Positions 19,654-28,267 of a DNA stretch of 64,000 bases are shown here, piece by piece. The DNA is taken from NCBI GenBank assembly GCA_016708845.1, contig JADJFB010000005.1, forward strand, positions 1-64,000, in the 5' to 3' direction. Position 1 is the first letter of the stretch. Each line of letters begins with the position of its first letter. Under the pieces are notes generated by a model. The model made no database searches, was not told where the DNA came from, and saw nothing but the letters and a program-made list of their open reading frames with translations. A program made the translations under genes and the position numbers. The DNA is from Bacteroidota bacterium (lineage in GTDB: Bacteria; Bacteroidota; Bacteroidia; B-17B0; Aurantibacillaceae).

Positions 19654-20004
19654 TTATAATGCTGATTTTGCCTCAGCTATAGCCGCTTTTGTATTTCCAA
19701 CAAACACTTTTTTGCCAATAAAAATAACAGGACGTTTTAAAAAAGTGTATTCTTCCAAAATAAAATTCCTGTAATCCGTTTCTGTCAATTGCTTTGAGGC
19801 TAAGCCTAGTTCCTTGTATTTACGAGCAATACGACTAAATAAGGCTTCATAACTACCAACTAATTTTTTCATTTCTTCTAATTGAGCTGGCGTTATTTTT
19901 TCCGTTTTGATGTCTTGAAACACAAATCCTTTTTCTTTTAATTCTAATTCAGAAATAATTCGTTTGCAAGTATCGCAACTTGAGAGGTAGTATATTTTAT
20001 TCAT
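19654..20004 (-). CDS. ArsC/Spx-family thioredoxin-fold protein
   Basis: The protein begins MNKIYYLSSCDTCKRIISEL, with CDTC in place of the CX5R arsenate reductase start. Later it has FLKRPVIFIGKKVFVGN with the R-P of the ArsC/Spx family. Its 116 residues match YffB-like reductases. It could reduce arsenate with glutathione or thioredoxin, or act as an Spx-like protein, and the sequence does not decide. The start at 20004 is preferred over the in-frame ATG at 20016 (MKYAMNK) because the first strand begins at MNKIYY. It lies just upstream of the DUF1801 gene. Confidence 0.8.
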   Translation of the reverse strand: MNKIYYLSSCDTCKRIISELELKEKGFVFQDIKTEKITPAQLEEMKKLVGSYEALFSRIARKYKELGLASKQLTETDYRNFILEEYTFLKRPVIFIGKKVFVGNTKAAIAEAKSAL

Positions 20005-20075
20005 AGCATATTTCATTTAACCGCAGAGACGCAAAGTGTTTGCGCAAGGCATGCAGAGTTTATGATCATAAATAT

Positions 20076-20109
20076 AAAAAAAGAGATGCACAAAACGTAC
20101 ATCTCTTTT
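20076..20109. terminator. Probable terminator between arsC-like and rluB-like genes
   Basis: The inverted repeat AAAAGAGATG / CATCTCTTTT (20079-20088 and 20100-20109) is flanked by A and T runs. It follows the rluB-like gene on the minus strand. Confidence 0.6.
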
Positions 20110-20140
20110 ATCTCTTTAGTCAAAAAGTCTCTTCAGTCTC

Positions 20141-21855
20141 TTAACCTAACATTTTCAAGAAATCAATTTCTTTTGGTGTTAAGAATCTGTGCTTTCCTCT
20201 TGGTAAATCTTTTTTAGTTAAACCTGCAAACACAACTCTATCTAATTTCATAACTTCATATCCTAAATGTTCGAATAAACGACGAACAATACGGTTACGT
20301 CCACTATGAATCTCTACACCTAATTCAGATTTCCCTTCACCAACATATTCAATAGCATCTGGTTTAATTGGTCCATCAGCTAATTCAACACCTTCTGATA
20401 AAGTTCTAAAATCTTCAGAAGTAATACGTTTATCTAAAACAACGTGATATACTTTACGTACATTAAATTTTGGATGCGTTAACTTAGCCGTTAAATCCCC
20501 ATCATTTGTAAATAACAAAACACCTGTTGTGTTTCTATCTAATCTTCCAACAGGATATAAACGCTCTTTACATGCTTTACGAATTAATTCCATGACTGTT
20601 TTACGCTCCTCTGGATCATCCATTGTAGTAATGTAATCTTTTGGTTTGTTCAGTAATAAATATTTTTTCACTTCATTTTTAATTGGCACACCACCGTAAG
20701 TAACCACATCTGTTGGATTTACTTTATAACCCATTTCAGTTACAATCTTTCCATTAACCGTTACTACACCTGTTGCAATTAAAACATCAGCTTCTCTACG
20801 AGAACAAATACCTGCATTTGCCACATAACGATTTAAACGCACTGCATCATCACTTACTCCTTTCTGATCGGATGTTTTTGCTGGACCAGCTTTTTTAGAT
20901 TTCTCTACAACACGTTCCGATTTTGATCGTTTTGGTTCATACGGTTTATCAAATGATTTTTTATCATCATACGATTTTCTTGGCTTATCAAAATCTCCGC
21001 CTTCACGTTTTGCATAAGGTTTTCTTTCGCCATCGCCATAACTCTTGCGAGGTTTATCAAAATCTCCACCCTCACGCTTCACAAATGGCTTTCTTTCTCC
21101 ATCTCCAAAACTTTTACGAGGTCTATCGCTATCTTCTCTTTTTGTATATGAACGTTTTTCTCCGTCACCATAACTTTTGCGAGGACCAGCACTTTCATAT
21201 TTTCCATCTTCGCGTTTTACAAATGGTTTTCTTTCTCCATCTCCAAAACTTTTACGTGGTCTATCGCCATCTTCTCTTTTAGTATATGAACGTTTTTCTC
21301 TCTATCACCGTAACTTTTGCGAGGACCAGCACTTTCATACTTTCCATCTTCACGTTTTACAAATGGTTTTCTTTCACCATCTCCAAAACTCTTACGTGGT
21401 CTGTCGCTATCTTCTCTTTTTGTATATGAACGTTTTTCTCCGTCACCGTAACTTTTACGAGGACCAGCACTTTCATATTTACCATCTTCACGTTTTACAA
21501 ATGGCTTTCTTTCGCCATCGCCAAAACTTTTACGAGGTCCATCGCTATCATCTCTTTTTGTATATGAACGTTTTTCTCCCCCACCAAAGCCACTGCTTGA
21601 TTTAGATTTAAAACTTCCATCTTGACGTTTACCGTAAGCTCTTTTTTCTCCTGAAAATGATTTTTCAGAATCTCCGTAACTTTTACGAGGTCCGTCACTA
21701 TCTTCTCTTTTAGTATAAGGACGTTTTTCAGAAGAATCTCCTGAAGTACGAGGACGTTTTGGTTTATCGGAACTTGAAAAAGATTTTCTTTTATTAAAAT
21801 CTGACGAGCCTCCTTTTGAAAACGTTTTTCTAGGCCCTTGACTATCTCTACTCAT
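20141..21855 (-). CDS. rluB: Pseudouridine synthase RluB/RsuA family with long basic repeat tail at the N-terminus (frameshifted)
   Basis: The C-terminal 240 residues form an S4 RNA-binding domain (RLNRYVANAGICSRREADVL) and an RsuA/RluB catalytic domain. The catalytic Asp lies in VGRLDRNTTGVLLFTNDG, and GRNRIVRRLFEHLGYEV follows. It isomerises a uridine in rRNA, most likely 23S. The N-terminal 320 residues are low-complexity and basic, built from units such as PRKSFGDGERKPFVKRED and probably disordered. A 2-bp insertion within one repeat near 21300 breaks the frame, and comparison with the sister repeats proves it. Short RG/K-rich tails are common on this enzyme in Bacteroidota, and this one is unusually long. 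TACATTTG at 21872 is the likely promoter. Confidence 0.9.
21060..21600 (-). repeat. 138-bp tandem repeat inside the rluB-like gene
   Basis: Copies begin at 21123, 21261, 21401 and 21539. The intervals are 138, 140 and 138 bp, encoding a 46-residue unit made of two related halves of about 23 residues (PRKSxGDGExxxxxKRE). The 140-bp copy carries the frameshift. Partial, more diverged copies extend on both sides. Confidence 0.9.
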
Positions 21856-21871
21856 GTATTGTATTTTTTTG

Positions 21872-21879
21872 CAAATGTA
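21872..21879 (-). promoter_or_regulatory. -7 box of the rluB-like gene
   Basis: On the minus strand the sequence reads TACATTTG, matching TAnnTTTG, 17 bp upstream of the start at 21855. Confidence 0.45.
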
Positions 21880-21975
21880 CGTAAAATATAGTGATTAGTG
21901 GCTACAGTTTAGGGATTAGTGACAAATAAGTACTGAATATGCCAAGATTTTAAATCAAAATAGTACATTTGCGCC

Positions 21976-22668
21976 ATGTCAGATATAGCCTATAAAAAAG
22001 CACTAACTCAGTATTTAGAGGGGTTTGTGAGCGAAAGACGATTAGGAAGATTGAAGGAAGTGTTGGAAGAGAGAACCAATCATATTACCTTGGTTTTAGA
22101 AGATGTTTACCAAACTCACAATTTTAGTGCAGTTTTACGAAGTGCCGATATTTTTGGAATTCAAACTACCAATTTTATTGAAAATCGCAACAAATATAAG
22201 ATTAGCGAAGATGTGTCGATGGGCTCTACACAATGGCTAACACTCAATCGCTTTCAACATCATCCAAATAATACCGTTGCCTGTTTAACTGATTTAAAAG
22301 CAAAAGGATATAAAATTGTAGCTACTTCTCTTCACAAAAACAGCGTTACTTTAAAAGATTTAGATATCTCGAAACCCACAGCAGTTGTGTTTGGCACTGA
22401 ATTAACCGGAATTAGCAAAGATGTGGAAGACATGGCTGATGAATTTGTAAAATTACCCATGTATGGCTTTACAGAAAGCTTTAACATTAGTGTTTGCGCG
22501 GCTTTGGTAATGTATGAATTGAGGCAAAAACTACAAAATGAAGTTCCTAATTATCAATTAAATTCTTCTGAAAAAGAAGAAATTTACATTGAATGGTTAA
22601 AATCATCTATTAGAAAACATGATTTAATTATTAAGGAATTTGATGCAAAATATGCTCAAAACAGCTAA
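21976..22668 (+). CDS. trmH: tRNA (guanosine(18)-2'-O)-methyltransferase
   Basis: This SPOUT-family enzyme transfers a methyl group from S-adenosylmethionine to the ribose of G18 in tRNA. SpoU motif 1 is at residues 49-62 (NFSAVLRSADIFGI). Motif 2 is AVVFGTELTGIS near 137-148, and motif 3 is PMYGFTESFNISVCAALVMY near 160-180, forming the knotted SAM pocket. The length of 230 residues is normal. The helical C-terminal extension fits TrmH rather than rRNA methyltransferases such as RlmB. TACATTTG at 21964-21971 lies only 4 bp ahead of the ATG, suggesting a very short leader. Confidence 0.9.
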   Translation: MSDIAYKKALTQYLEGFVSERRLGRLKEVLEERTNHITLVLEDVYQTHNFSAVLRSADIFGIQTTNFIENRNKYKISEDVSMGSTQWLTLNRFQHHPNNTVACLTDLKAKGYKIVATSLHKNSVTLKDLDISKPTAVVFGTELTGISKDVEDMADEFVKLPMYGFTESFNISVCAALVMYELRQKLQNEVPNYQLNSSEKEEIYIEWLKSSIRKHDLIIKEFDAKYAQNS

Positions 22669-22708
22669 AACTAACGCTTGATTTTTTGGAGAAAAACTGT
22701 ATATTTGG

Positions 22709-23740
22709 ATGATGGAATTTTCTGCAGCTCAAATAGCAGCCTTATTAGGCGGAACGGTAGAAGGGAATGAAAACACAACAGTTTCTAACCTTTCAAAAAT
22801 TGAAGAAGGTGTTGCCGGCACTTTATCATTTTTAGCAAATCCTAAATACACCAATTATATATACGATACAAACGCTAGCGTTGTTATCGTTAACAAGACT
22901 TTAACGCTTGAAAGACCTGTAAAAGAAGGTTGTACCTTAATTCGTGTAGAAGATTCTTACGCAAGTTTTGCTACTTTATTGGAAATGTATAACCAGTTTA
23001 AAGGCAATAAAGTTGGCATTGAACAGCCTTCTTTTGTTGGTGAAAAGTCAACTTACGGCACAGATTGCTACATTGGAGCCTTTGCTTACATTGGCAATAA
23101 TGTGAAAATTGGAAATAACACCAAAATTTATCCTCACGTGTATATTGGTGATAACTGTGTTATTGGTGATAATACTACTTTGTTTTCTGGTGTAAAAGTT
23201 TACCACGAATGTAAAATTGGAAATAACGTCGTGGTGCATTCAAGTACAGTAATTGGTAGCGATGGTTTTGGCTTTGCTCCTCAAGATGGAAAAGAATTTG
23301 CTAAAGTACCACAAATTGGTAATGTAGTAATTGAAGATAATATTGAAATTGGCTCTAACTGCTCCATCGACAGAGCAACTCTAGGTTCTACCATTTTACG
23401 TAAAGGTGTGAAGTTAGACAACTTAGTGCAAATAGCACACAACGTTGAAGTTGGTGAGAACACTGTAATTGCAGGATTATCTGGCGTTGCTGGCTCAACC
23501 AAAGTTGGTAAAAATGTAATGATAGCCGCGCAAGTTGGTATTGTTGGTCATATTAAAATTGCAGATGGCGTTAAAATTGCTGGGCAAGCAGGTGTTGGTT
23601 CATCTATTGAAAAAGAAAATGAAATCGTACAAGGTTCTCCATCATTCCCGTTAGGAGATTTTAGAAGAAGCTATGTTCTTTTTAGAAGTTTGCCAAAATT
23701 GAATGACAGAATAAAAGATATTGAAAAATTGGGCAATTAG
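22709..23740 (+). CDS. lpxD: UDP-3-O-(3-hydroxyacyl)glucosamine N-acyltransferase
   Basis: LpxD adds the second acyl chain from acyl-ACP in lipid A synthesis. The 343-residue protein has an N-terminal uridine-binding domain (AAQIAALLGGTVEGNENTTV) followed by a left-handed beta-helix of hexapeptide repeats from about residue 105. The catalytic His lies in LVQIAHNVEVGENTVIAG, and GQAGVGSSIEKENEIVQGSP follows. The helical tail is SYVLFRSLPKLNDRI. Either ATG at 22709 or 22712 may start it. It heads the block lpxD - lpxC/fabZ - lpxA - trpS, all on the same strand. Confidence 0.95.
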   Translation: MMEFSAAQIAALLGGTVEGNENTTVSNLSKIEEGVAGTLSFLANPKYTNYIYDTNASVVIVNKTLTLERPVKEGCTLIRVEDSYASFATLLEMYNQFKGNKVGIEQPSFVGEKSTYGTDCYIGAFAYIGNNVKIGNNTKIYPHVYIGDNCVIGDNTTLFSGVKVYHECKIGNNVVVHSSTVIGSDGFGFAPQDGKEFAKVPQIGNVVIEDNIEIGSNCSIDRATLGSTILRKGVKLDNLVQIAHNVEVGENTVIAGLSGVAGSTKVGKNVMIAAQVGIVGHIKIADGVKIAGQAGVGSSIEKENEIVQGSPSFPLGDFRRSYVLFRSLPKLNDRIKDIEKLGN

Positions 23741-23837
23741 TCGATAACTGATCAATGAGTCAATTTACAAAATAAATTATTAAAACTAAAACAGACATTA
23801 ACTAATTACCTAATTAGCTAATTGACTAAATAAAACT

Positions 23838-25268
23838 ATGAGTGATAAACAAAGAACCATCGACAAAGCAGTTTCCATTACAGGTAAAGGCTTACACACA
23901 GGAGCTCCTGTAACATTAACATTTAATCCAGCACCAGAAAATCATTGGTATAAATTTCAACGAATGGATGTGGAAGGACAACCAACTATCGACGCAGATT
24001 GCGATTTAGTGGTTGACACTTCTCGTGGAACAACTTTAGAACAAAACGGAGCACGTGTTCATACAACTGAACATGTACTAGCAGCTTTAGTAGGAATGGG
24101 AATTGACAATTGTTTAATTCAAGTAACTGGTCCCGAAATGCCCATCATGGATGGTAGTTCTTTAAAATTTATTGAAGCATTAGAAACAGTTGGTATTGTT
24201 GAGCAAGAAGCTTTTCGTGATTACTATGAGTTAACAGAAAATTTAACTTATGAAGATCCTATCAAAAAAGTAGAAATGCTTGCTGTACCTCAAGATGAAT
24301 TTAGAGTAACCGTAATGGTAGATTACGGTAGCGAAGTATTGGGTACACAACATGCGGGAATGTACAATATTGGTGAGTTCAAAAAAGAAATCGCGCCTTG
24401 TCGTACTTTTGTGTTTTTAAGAGAACTAGAAGCTTTATTAGCTCACAATTTAATTAAAGGTGGCGACATGGATAACGCCATTGTTTTAGTAGATAGTGAT
24501 TTACCCGAAGAAAAATTAAATCATTTACGTACAGTATTTAATAAACCAGATGTTGAAGTAAAAGGAAGAGGCGTATTAAATAATACAAAACTTCGTTTTT
24601 TCAATGAGCCTGCTCGTCACAAATTATTAGATATTGTTGGTGATTTAGCATTAGTTGGTAAACCAATGAAAATACATGTGTTGGCAGCTCGCCCTGGACA
24701 TGCAGGTAATGTTGATTTTGCAAAAAAATTAAAAGCCTTAGCTAAAATTCAAAAAGCAGAAAGAGATTATCCGAAAATTGACATGAACAAGCCTCCATTG
24801 ATGAATACGATGGATATCATGAAACTATTACCGCACCGTCAACCGATGATGCTAGTAGATAAAATCATGGAGCTTTCAGAACAACATGTTATCGGTATAA
24901 AAAATGTAACCTTAAATGAAGAATTTTTCAAAGGACATTTTCCTGATAATCCAGTAATGCCAGGTGTTTTAATTATAGAAGCAATGGCCCAATGTGGTGG
25001 TGTATTAGTTCTAAAAACCGTACCAGATCCAGAAAACTATTTAACCTATTTCATTAAAATTGATAATGTAAAGTTTAAACAAAAAGTAATTCCTGGAGAT
25101 ACGTTAGTATTTAGTTTACACTTGGTAACTCCTATTCGTCGTGGTATTTGCCACATGCGTGGAACTGCTTATGTAAACAACAAGCCAGTAATGGAAGGCG
25201 AAATGATGGCACAGATTGTTAAAGTAAAAGGCCATGAAGTAAAAACACCTGAAACACAATTAGCTTAA
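23838..25268 (+). CDS. lpxC-fabZ: Bifunctional UDP-3-O-acyl-N-acetylglucosamine deacetylase / 3-hydroxyacyl-ACP dehydratase
   Basis: Residues 1-310 are LpxC, the zinc deacetylase that commits lipid A synthesis, with the zinc motif VHTTEHVLAALVGMGIDNC (His75, His79) and the second site RHKLLDIVGDLALVG. Residues 325-476 are FabZ, the dehydratase of fatty acid elongation, with LPHRQPMMLVDKI and catalytic FKGHFPDNPVMPGVLIIEAM. This fusion is a hallmark of Bacteroidota and balances the two pathways that compete for 3-hydroxyacyl-ACP. It is in frame and intact. The 97-bp gap after lpxD is AT-rich with no evident terminator. Confidence 0.97.
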   Translation: MSDKQRTIDKAVSITGKGLHTGAPVTLTFNPAPENHWYKFQRMDVEGQPTIDADCDLVVDTSRGTTLEQNGARVHTTEHVLAALVGMGIDNCLIQVTGPEMPIMDGSSLKFIEALETVGIVEQEAFRDYYELTENLTYEDPIKKVEMLAVPQDEFRVTVMVDYGSEVLGTQHAGMYNIGEFKKEIAPCRTFVFLRELEALLAHNLIKGGDMDNAIVLVDSDLPEEKLNHLRTVFNKPDVEVKGRGVLNNTKLRFFNEPARHKLLDIVGDLALVGKPMKIHVLAARPGHAGNVDFAKKLKALAKIQKAERDYPKIDMNKPPLMNTMDIMKLLPHRQPMMLVDKIMELSEQHVIGIKNVTLNEEFFKGHFPDNPVMPGVLIIEAMAQCGGVLVLKTVPDPENYLTYFIKIDNVKFKQKVIPGDTLVFSLHLVTPIRRGICHMRGTAYVNNKPVMEGEMMAQIVKVKGHEVKTPETQLA

Positions 25269-25341
25269 TATTAAATGTTTCAAGTTTCTCGTTTGAAGTT
25301 TATAAACAAGAAACAAGAAATAAATAACAAGAAATAAACTT

Positions 25342-26115
25342 ATGATTTCACCACTTGCAAACGTTAGTCCCAAAGCTAAAATAGGTAACAATGTAACCAT
25401 TGAGGCATTTGCAACCATTTATGAAGATGTGGTAATTGGCGACAACACACATATTCATCCTAATGCAATTATTTATCCTGATACCATCATTGGAAGTGGC
25501 TGTCAAATTTTTCCTGGAGCATTAATTGGAATTGTATCTCAAGATTTAAAATACAAAGGAGAAAAAGCTATCACTACTATTGGTAATAATACAATAATTA
25601 GAGAGTACGCTACAGTTCACAAAGGCACTGCCGACAGAATGAAAACCGCCATCGGAAGTAATTGTATGATTATGGCTTATGCACATGTGGCGCATGATTG
25701 TATTATTGGCAACAATGTTATTTTAGCAAACTATGTAGGTTTAGCTGGGCATGTAACAATTGAAGATTTTGTGATTGTTGAAGGTTATTGTGCTATCCAA
25801 CAATTCATCGTAATTGGTGCACACAGTTTTTTAGCAGGAGCATCTAAAGTTCGTAAAAACGTTCCACCATTTATTCGTGTGGCACGCGAGCCATTACAAT
25901 ACATTGGAGTAAATACCGTTGGATTATCTCGCAGAGGATTTGAAAAAGAAACCATAAATCAAATTGAAGATATTTACCGTTTAATTTTTGTAAGAGGACA
26001 TAATATTACAAATGCATTAGAATTAGTAGAACAAGAAATAGCTGATTCTGAAACAAAAAAACAAATCGTGAGTTTTATAAAAAACTCTCCAGAAGGTATT
26101 ATTAAAGGAATTTAA
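25342..26115 (+). CDS. lpxA: Acyl-ACP--UDP-N-acetylglucosamine O-acyltransferase
   Basis: LpxA performs the first acylation of UDP-GlcNAc in lipid A synthesis. Its 257 residues form the expected left-handed beta-helix (repeats such as IGNNVTIEAFATI and VVIGDNTHIHPNAIIYPDTI). The catalytic His pair is in MAYAHVAHDC (His115, His118), followed by NNVILANYVGLAGHVTIEDF. The C-terminal helical domain (TINQIEDIYRLIF) is present. It lies 73 bp after lpxC/fabZ and 9 bp before trpS, so the two are probably cotranscribed. The short gap before it contains AT-rich, partly repeated sequence but no clear signal. Confidence 0.96.
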   Translation: MISPLANVSPKAKIGNNVTIEAFATIYEDVVIGDNTHIHPNAIIYPDTIIGSGCQIFPGALIGIVSQDLKYKGEKAITTIGNNTIIREYATVHKGTADRMKTAIGSNCMIMAYAHVAHDCIIGNNVILANYVGLAGHVTIEDFVIVEGYCAIQQFIVIGAHSFLAGASKVRKNVPPFIRVAREPLQYIGVNTVGLSRRGFEKETINQIEDIYRLIFVRGHNITNALELVEQEIADSETKKQIVSFIKNSPEGIIKGI

Positions 26116-26124
26116 TTTAAAAAA

Positions 26125-27096
26125 ATGTCGCGCATACTTACCGGAATACAAAGTACAAATATCCCTCACTTAGGAAATATTTTAGGTGCTATTTTACCAG
26201 CTATCGAATTAAGTAAACAACCAGGAAATAATTCCTTGTTATTCATTGCCGACTTACATTCGTTAACAACCCAAAAAGATGCGGCTCAAAGAATTAACAG
26301 TGTAAATTCTGTTGCAGCAACTTGGTTAGCATTTGATTTTGATACAGAAAAAAACATGCTGTACCGTCAAAGTCGCATACCAGAAGTGTGTGAATTGACT
26401 TGGTACTTAAGTTGTTTTACGCCTTTTCCTATGCTAGCGAATGCACATTCGTTTAAAGATAAATCAGAGCGATTGAGCGATGTTTATACAGGTTTATTTA
26501 CATATCCTGTTTTAATGGCAGCTGATATTATTTTGTATGATGCAGAATTTGTTCCTGTAGGGAAAGATCAAGTACAACATATTGAAATTACTAGAGATAT
26601 TGCTCAAAAATTTAATCATCAATACAATCAAGAAATTTTTGTTTTACCACAAGCCAAAGTAGATGAAAGTGTGATGATTGTTCCAGGAACCGATGGGCAA
26701 AAAATGAGTAAGTCTTATAATAATTACATCAATATTTTTTTACCAGAAAAAGAATTACTGAAAGTTGTAAAAACAATAGTAACCGATGCCACTCCTTTAG
26801 AAGAACCAAAAAATCCAGATAGCTGCAACGTCTTTAAATTATATAGCTTATTAGCAGACGCCAATCAAATTACTGAGATGCGCGCAAACTATGTAAAAGG
26901 TGGTTATGGTTACGGCCATGCCAAAACAGCTTTATACGAATTGATTTTAGCAAAATTTGAAAAACCAAGAAATCGTTACAATGAATTAATGAGTAATACA
27001 GATTTATTGGAAAAGGAATTACAAATTGGTGAAGCAAAAGCAAGAAAATTAGCTCAAGAAAAATTAAAGTTAGTAAGAAGCGTTTTAGGATTTTAA
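26125..27096 (+). CDS. trpS: Tryptophanyl-tRNA synthetase
   Basis: This class I synthetase charges tRNA-Trp. The HIGH-like motif is IPHLGN (residues 13-18), and the KMSKS loop is GQKMSKSYNN around residue 195. The family-specific ADIILYDAEFVPVGKDQVQH lies near residue 135. The length of 323 residues is typical of bacterial TrpS. It directly follows lpxA by 9 bp. Its stop is 16 bp before the convergent stop of the sugar-transferase-like gene, with no obvious terminator hairpin. Confidence 0.96.
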   Translation: MSRILTGIQSTNIPHLGNILGAILPAIELSKQPGNNSLLFIADLHSLTTQKDAAQRINSVNSVAATWLAFDFDTEKNMLYRQSRIPEVCELTWYLSCFTPFPMLANAHSFKDKSERLSDVYTGLFTYPVLMAADIILYDAEFVPVGKDQVQHIEITRDIAQKFNHQYNQEIFVLPQAKVDESVMIVPGTDGQKMSKSYNNYINIFLPEKELLKVVKTIVTDATPLEEPKNPDSCNVFKLYSLLADANQITEMRANYVKGGYGYGHAKTALYELILAKFEKPRNRYNELMSNTDLLEKELQIGEAKARKLAQEKLKLVRSVLGF

Positions 27097-27112
27097 GTTT
27101 TGTAATAATTAA

Positions 27113-28267
27113 TTAAGACCCTAATTTTTTTCTCAACTTCCAAATCATTACGATATCTTTCTCGATACGGTAATCTTTAGCGTAACGTAAATTAGCTAAT
27201 TTCATTTTATTATTATCCATTTCTCCTTCTAACAACATACCTGGAGATAAAACCGAACGTTTAATTTCAGGTAAAGATTTATCCGTGATTTTGCCGTAAC
27301 CAACCCACGAATAAAAACCAAACAATACATTAAAGCAATTTAAAATGTAGTTTGATTTATGTTCTTGAATAAAAAATAATATTGGACTAAATGCAATGGC
27401 AAGCAAACTTACGGCGATATCTAATAAACGTTTATTACGTTTATTATTCGATTTGGAAATACTATTTACATCAATCATGTATAAATCGCCCGCAGTATCA
27501 ATATTGTTGCTACCAATAATGGATAAGCTTTCAGGAGGTGCAATTTTAAAATCAACACCGCTCGATACTAACGTGAGCATATTATTAATGATGAATTGAG
27601 AACTAATATCTTTAGCGCAAAAAATAATTTCATTGATCTCATGCACTTTAATGATCTCATCAATCTGATTAATTTTCCCAATATAAAAAGGATTATGAAC
27701 GCCGTTAACTTCAGCGCTCACAAAACCAACAAAACCAGGATTAGCATGCGTTTCTTTTAATAAAGCAGATACGCGATTAAACTCTTGTTCTTCGCCAATA
27801 ATGGCAATGCGTTTTGTTTTAGCGGTGCTTAAACTATATGATTTTAATTTTAAAAAGTGAAACAGCAAACGAGTAACGATAAAACAAATCATGGCCCAAC
27901 CAGTTCCTAATAAAATTAAGGCTCTCGAAAACCTTAAATACTCTGGCAATAACGAATAACCCATTAAAATAAACACAGACCCAACTAACACACCGCGAAT
28001 AATTTTGAGCAACTTAATTGGTTTATCATAACCGCCATTAAAATACACCATAACAATCCAAGCAGCGGCATATATAGGAAAGGCAACACTCAATAATTTT
28101 TCGGAGTATATATCTCCGTCAATTCCAGTTTTTTGTTGATAGATATTTTTAATAGCAAAAAGTCCCAATGTAATAATACTGAAATCCAAAATAGGAACTG
28201 TAAATGCTTTTAAAAATCTCGATAATAAAGCCAAGCCTGCTTTTAAAAAAATAGCTAAATGAATCAA
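27113..28267 (-). CDS. Membrane protein related to polyprenyl glycosylphosphotransferases; C-terminal part of a GT2 fusion split by a frameshift
   Basis: This 384-residue frame opens with TTG inside the end of the GT2 gene. It has four to five membrane helices (VPILDFSIITLGLFAIKNIY to LILLGTGWAMICFIVTRLLF), a Rossmann-like domain (KRIAIIGEEQEFNRVSALLK), and then KRLLDIAVSLLAIAFSPILF, the entry to the sugar-1-phosphate transferase domain. The catalytic core expected next is missing, replaced by a short degenerate stretch, so transferase activity is doubtful. Reading the same frame upstream gives KHFSGSNAFWFNALIHLAIF. This is the natural continuation of the GT2 protein, so the two frames are one gene of about 655 residues missing one A at about 28302. 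Confidence 0.8.
   Translation of the reverse strand: MIHLAIFLKAGLALLSRFLKAFTVPILDFSIITLGLFAIKNIYQQKTGIDGDIYSEKLLSVAFPIYAAAWIVMVYFNGGYDKPIKLLKIIRGVLVGSVFILMGYSLLPEYLRFSRALILLGTGWAMICFIVTRLLFHFLKLKSYSLSTAKTKRIAIIGEEQEFNRVSALLKETHANPGFVGFVSAEVNGVHNPFYIGKINQIDEIIKVHEINEIIFCAKDISSQFIINNMLTLVSSGVDFKIAPPESLSIIGSNNIDTAGDLYMIDVNSISKSNNKRNKRLLDIAVSLLAIAFSPILFFIQEHKSNYILNCFNVLFGFYSWVGYGKITDKSLPEIKRSVLSPGMLLEGEMDNNKMKLANLRYAKDYRIEKDIVMIWKLRKKLGS

Noticed and set aside
21060..21600. CRISPR array
   Set aside because: The repeat is 138 bp long, coding, tandem without spacers, and has no cas genes nearby.
20923..21605. Long plus-strand open frames rich in His, Phe and Leu opposite the rluB-like gene
   Set aside because: They are mirror images of the 138-bp coding repeat on the minus strand. 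Their repetitive composition has no protein-like features.
25269..25341. Direct repeats of AAGAAA/GTTTCAAG type before lpxA
   Set aside because: Simple AT-rich repeats common in intergenic DNA of such genomes. No symmetry or link to a gene.
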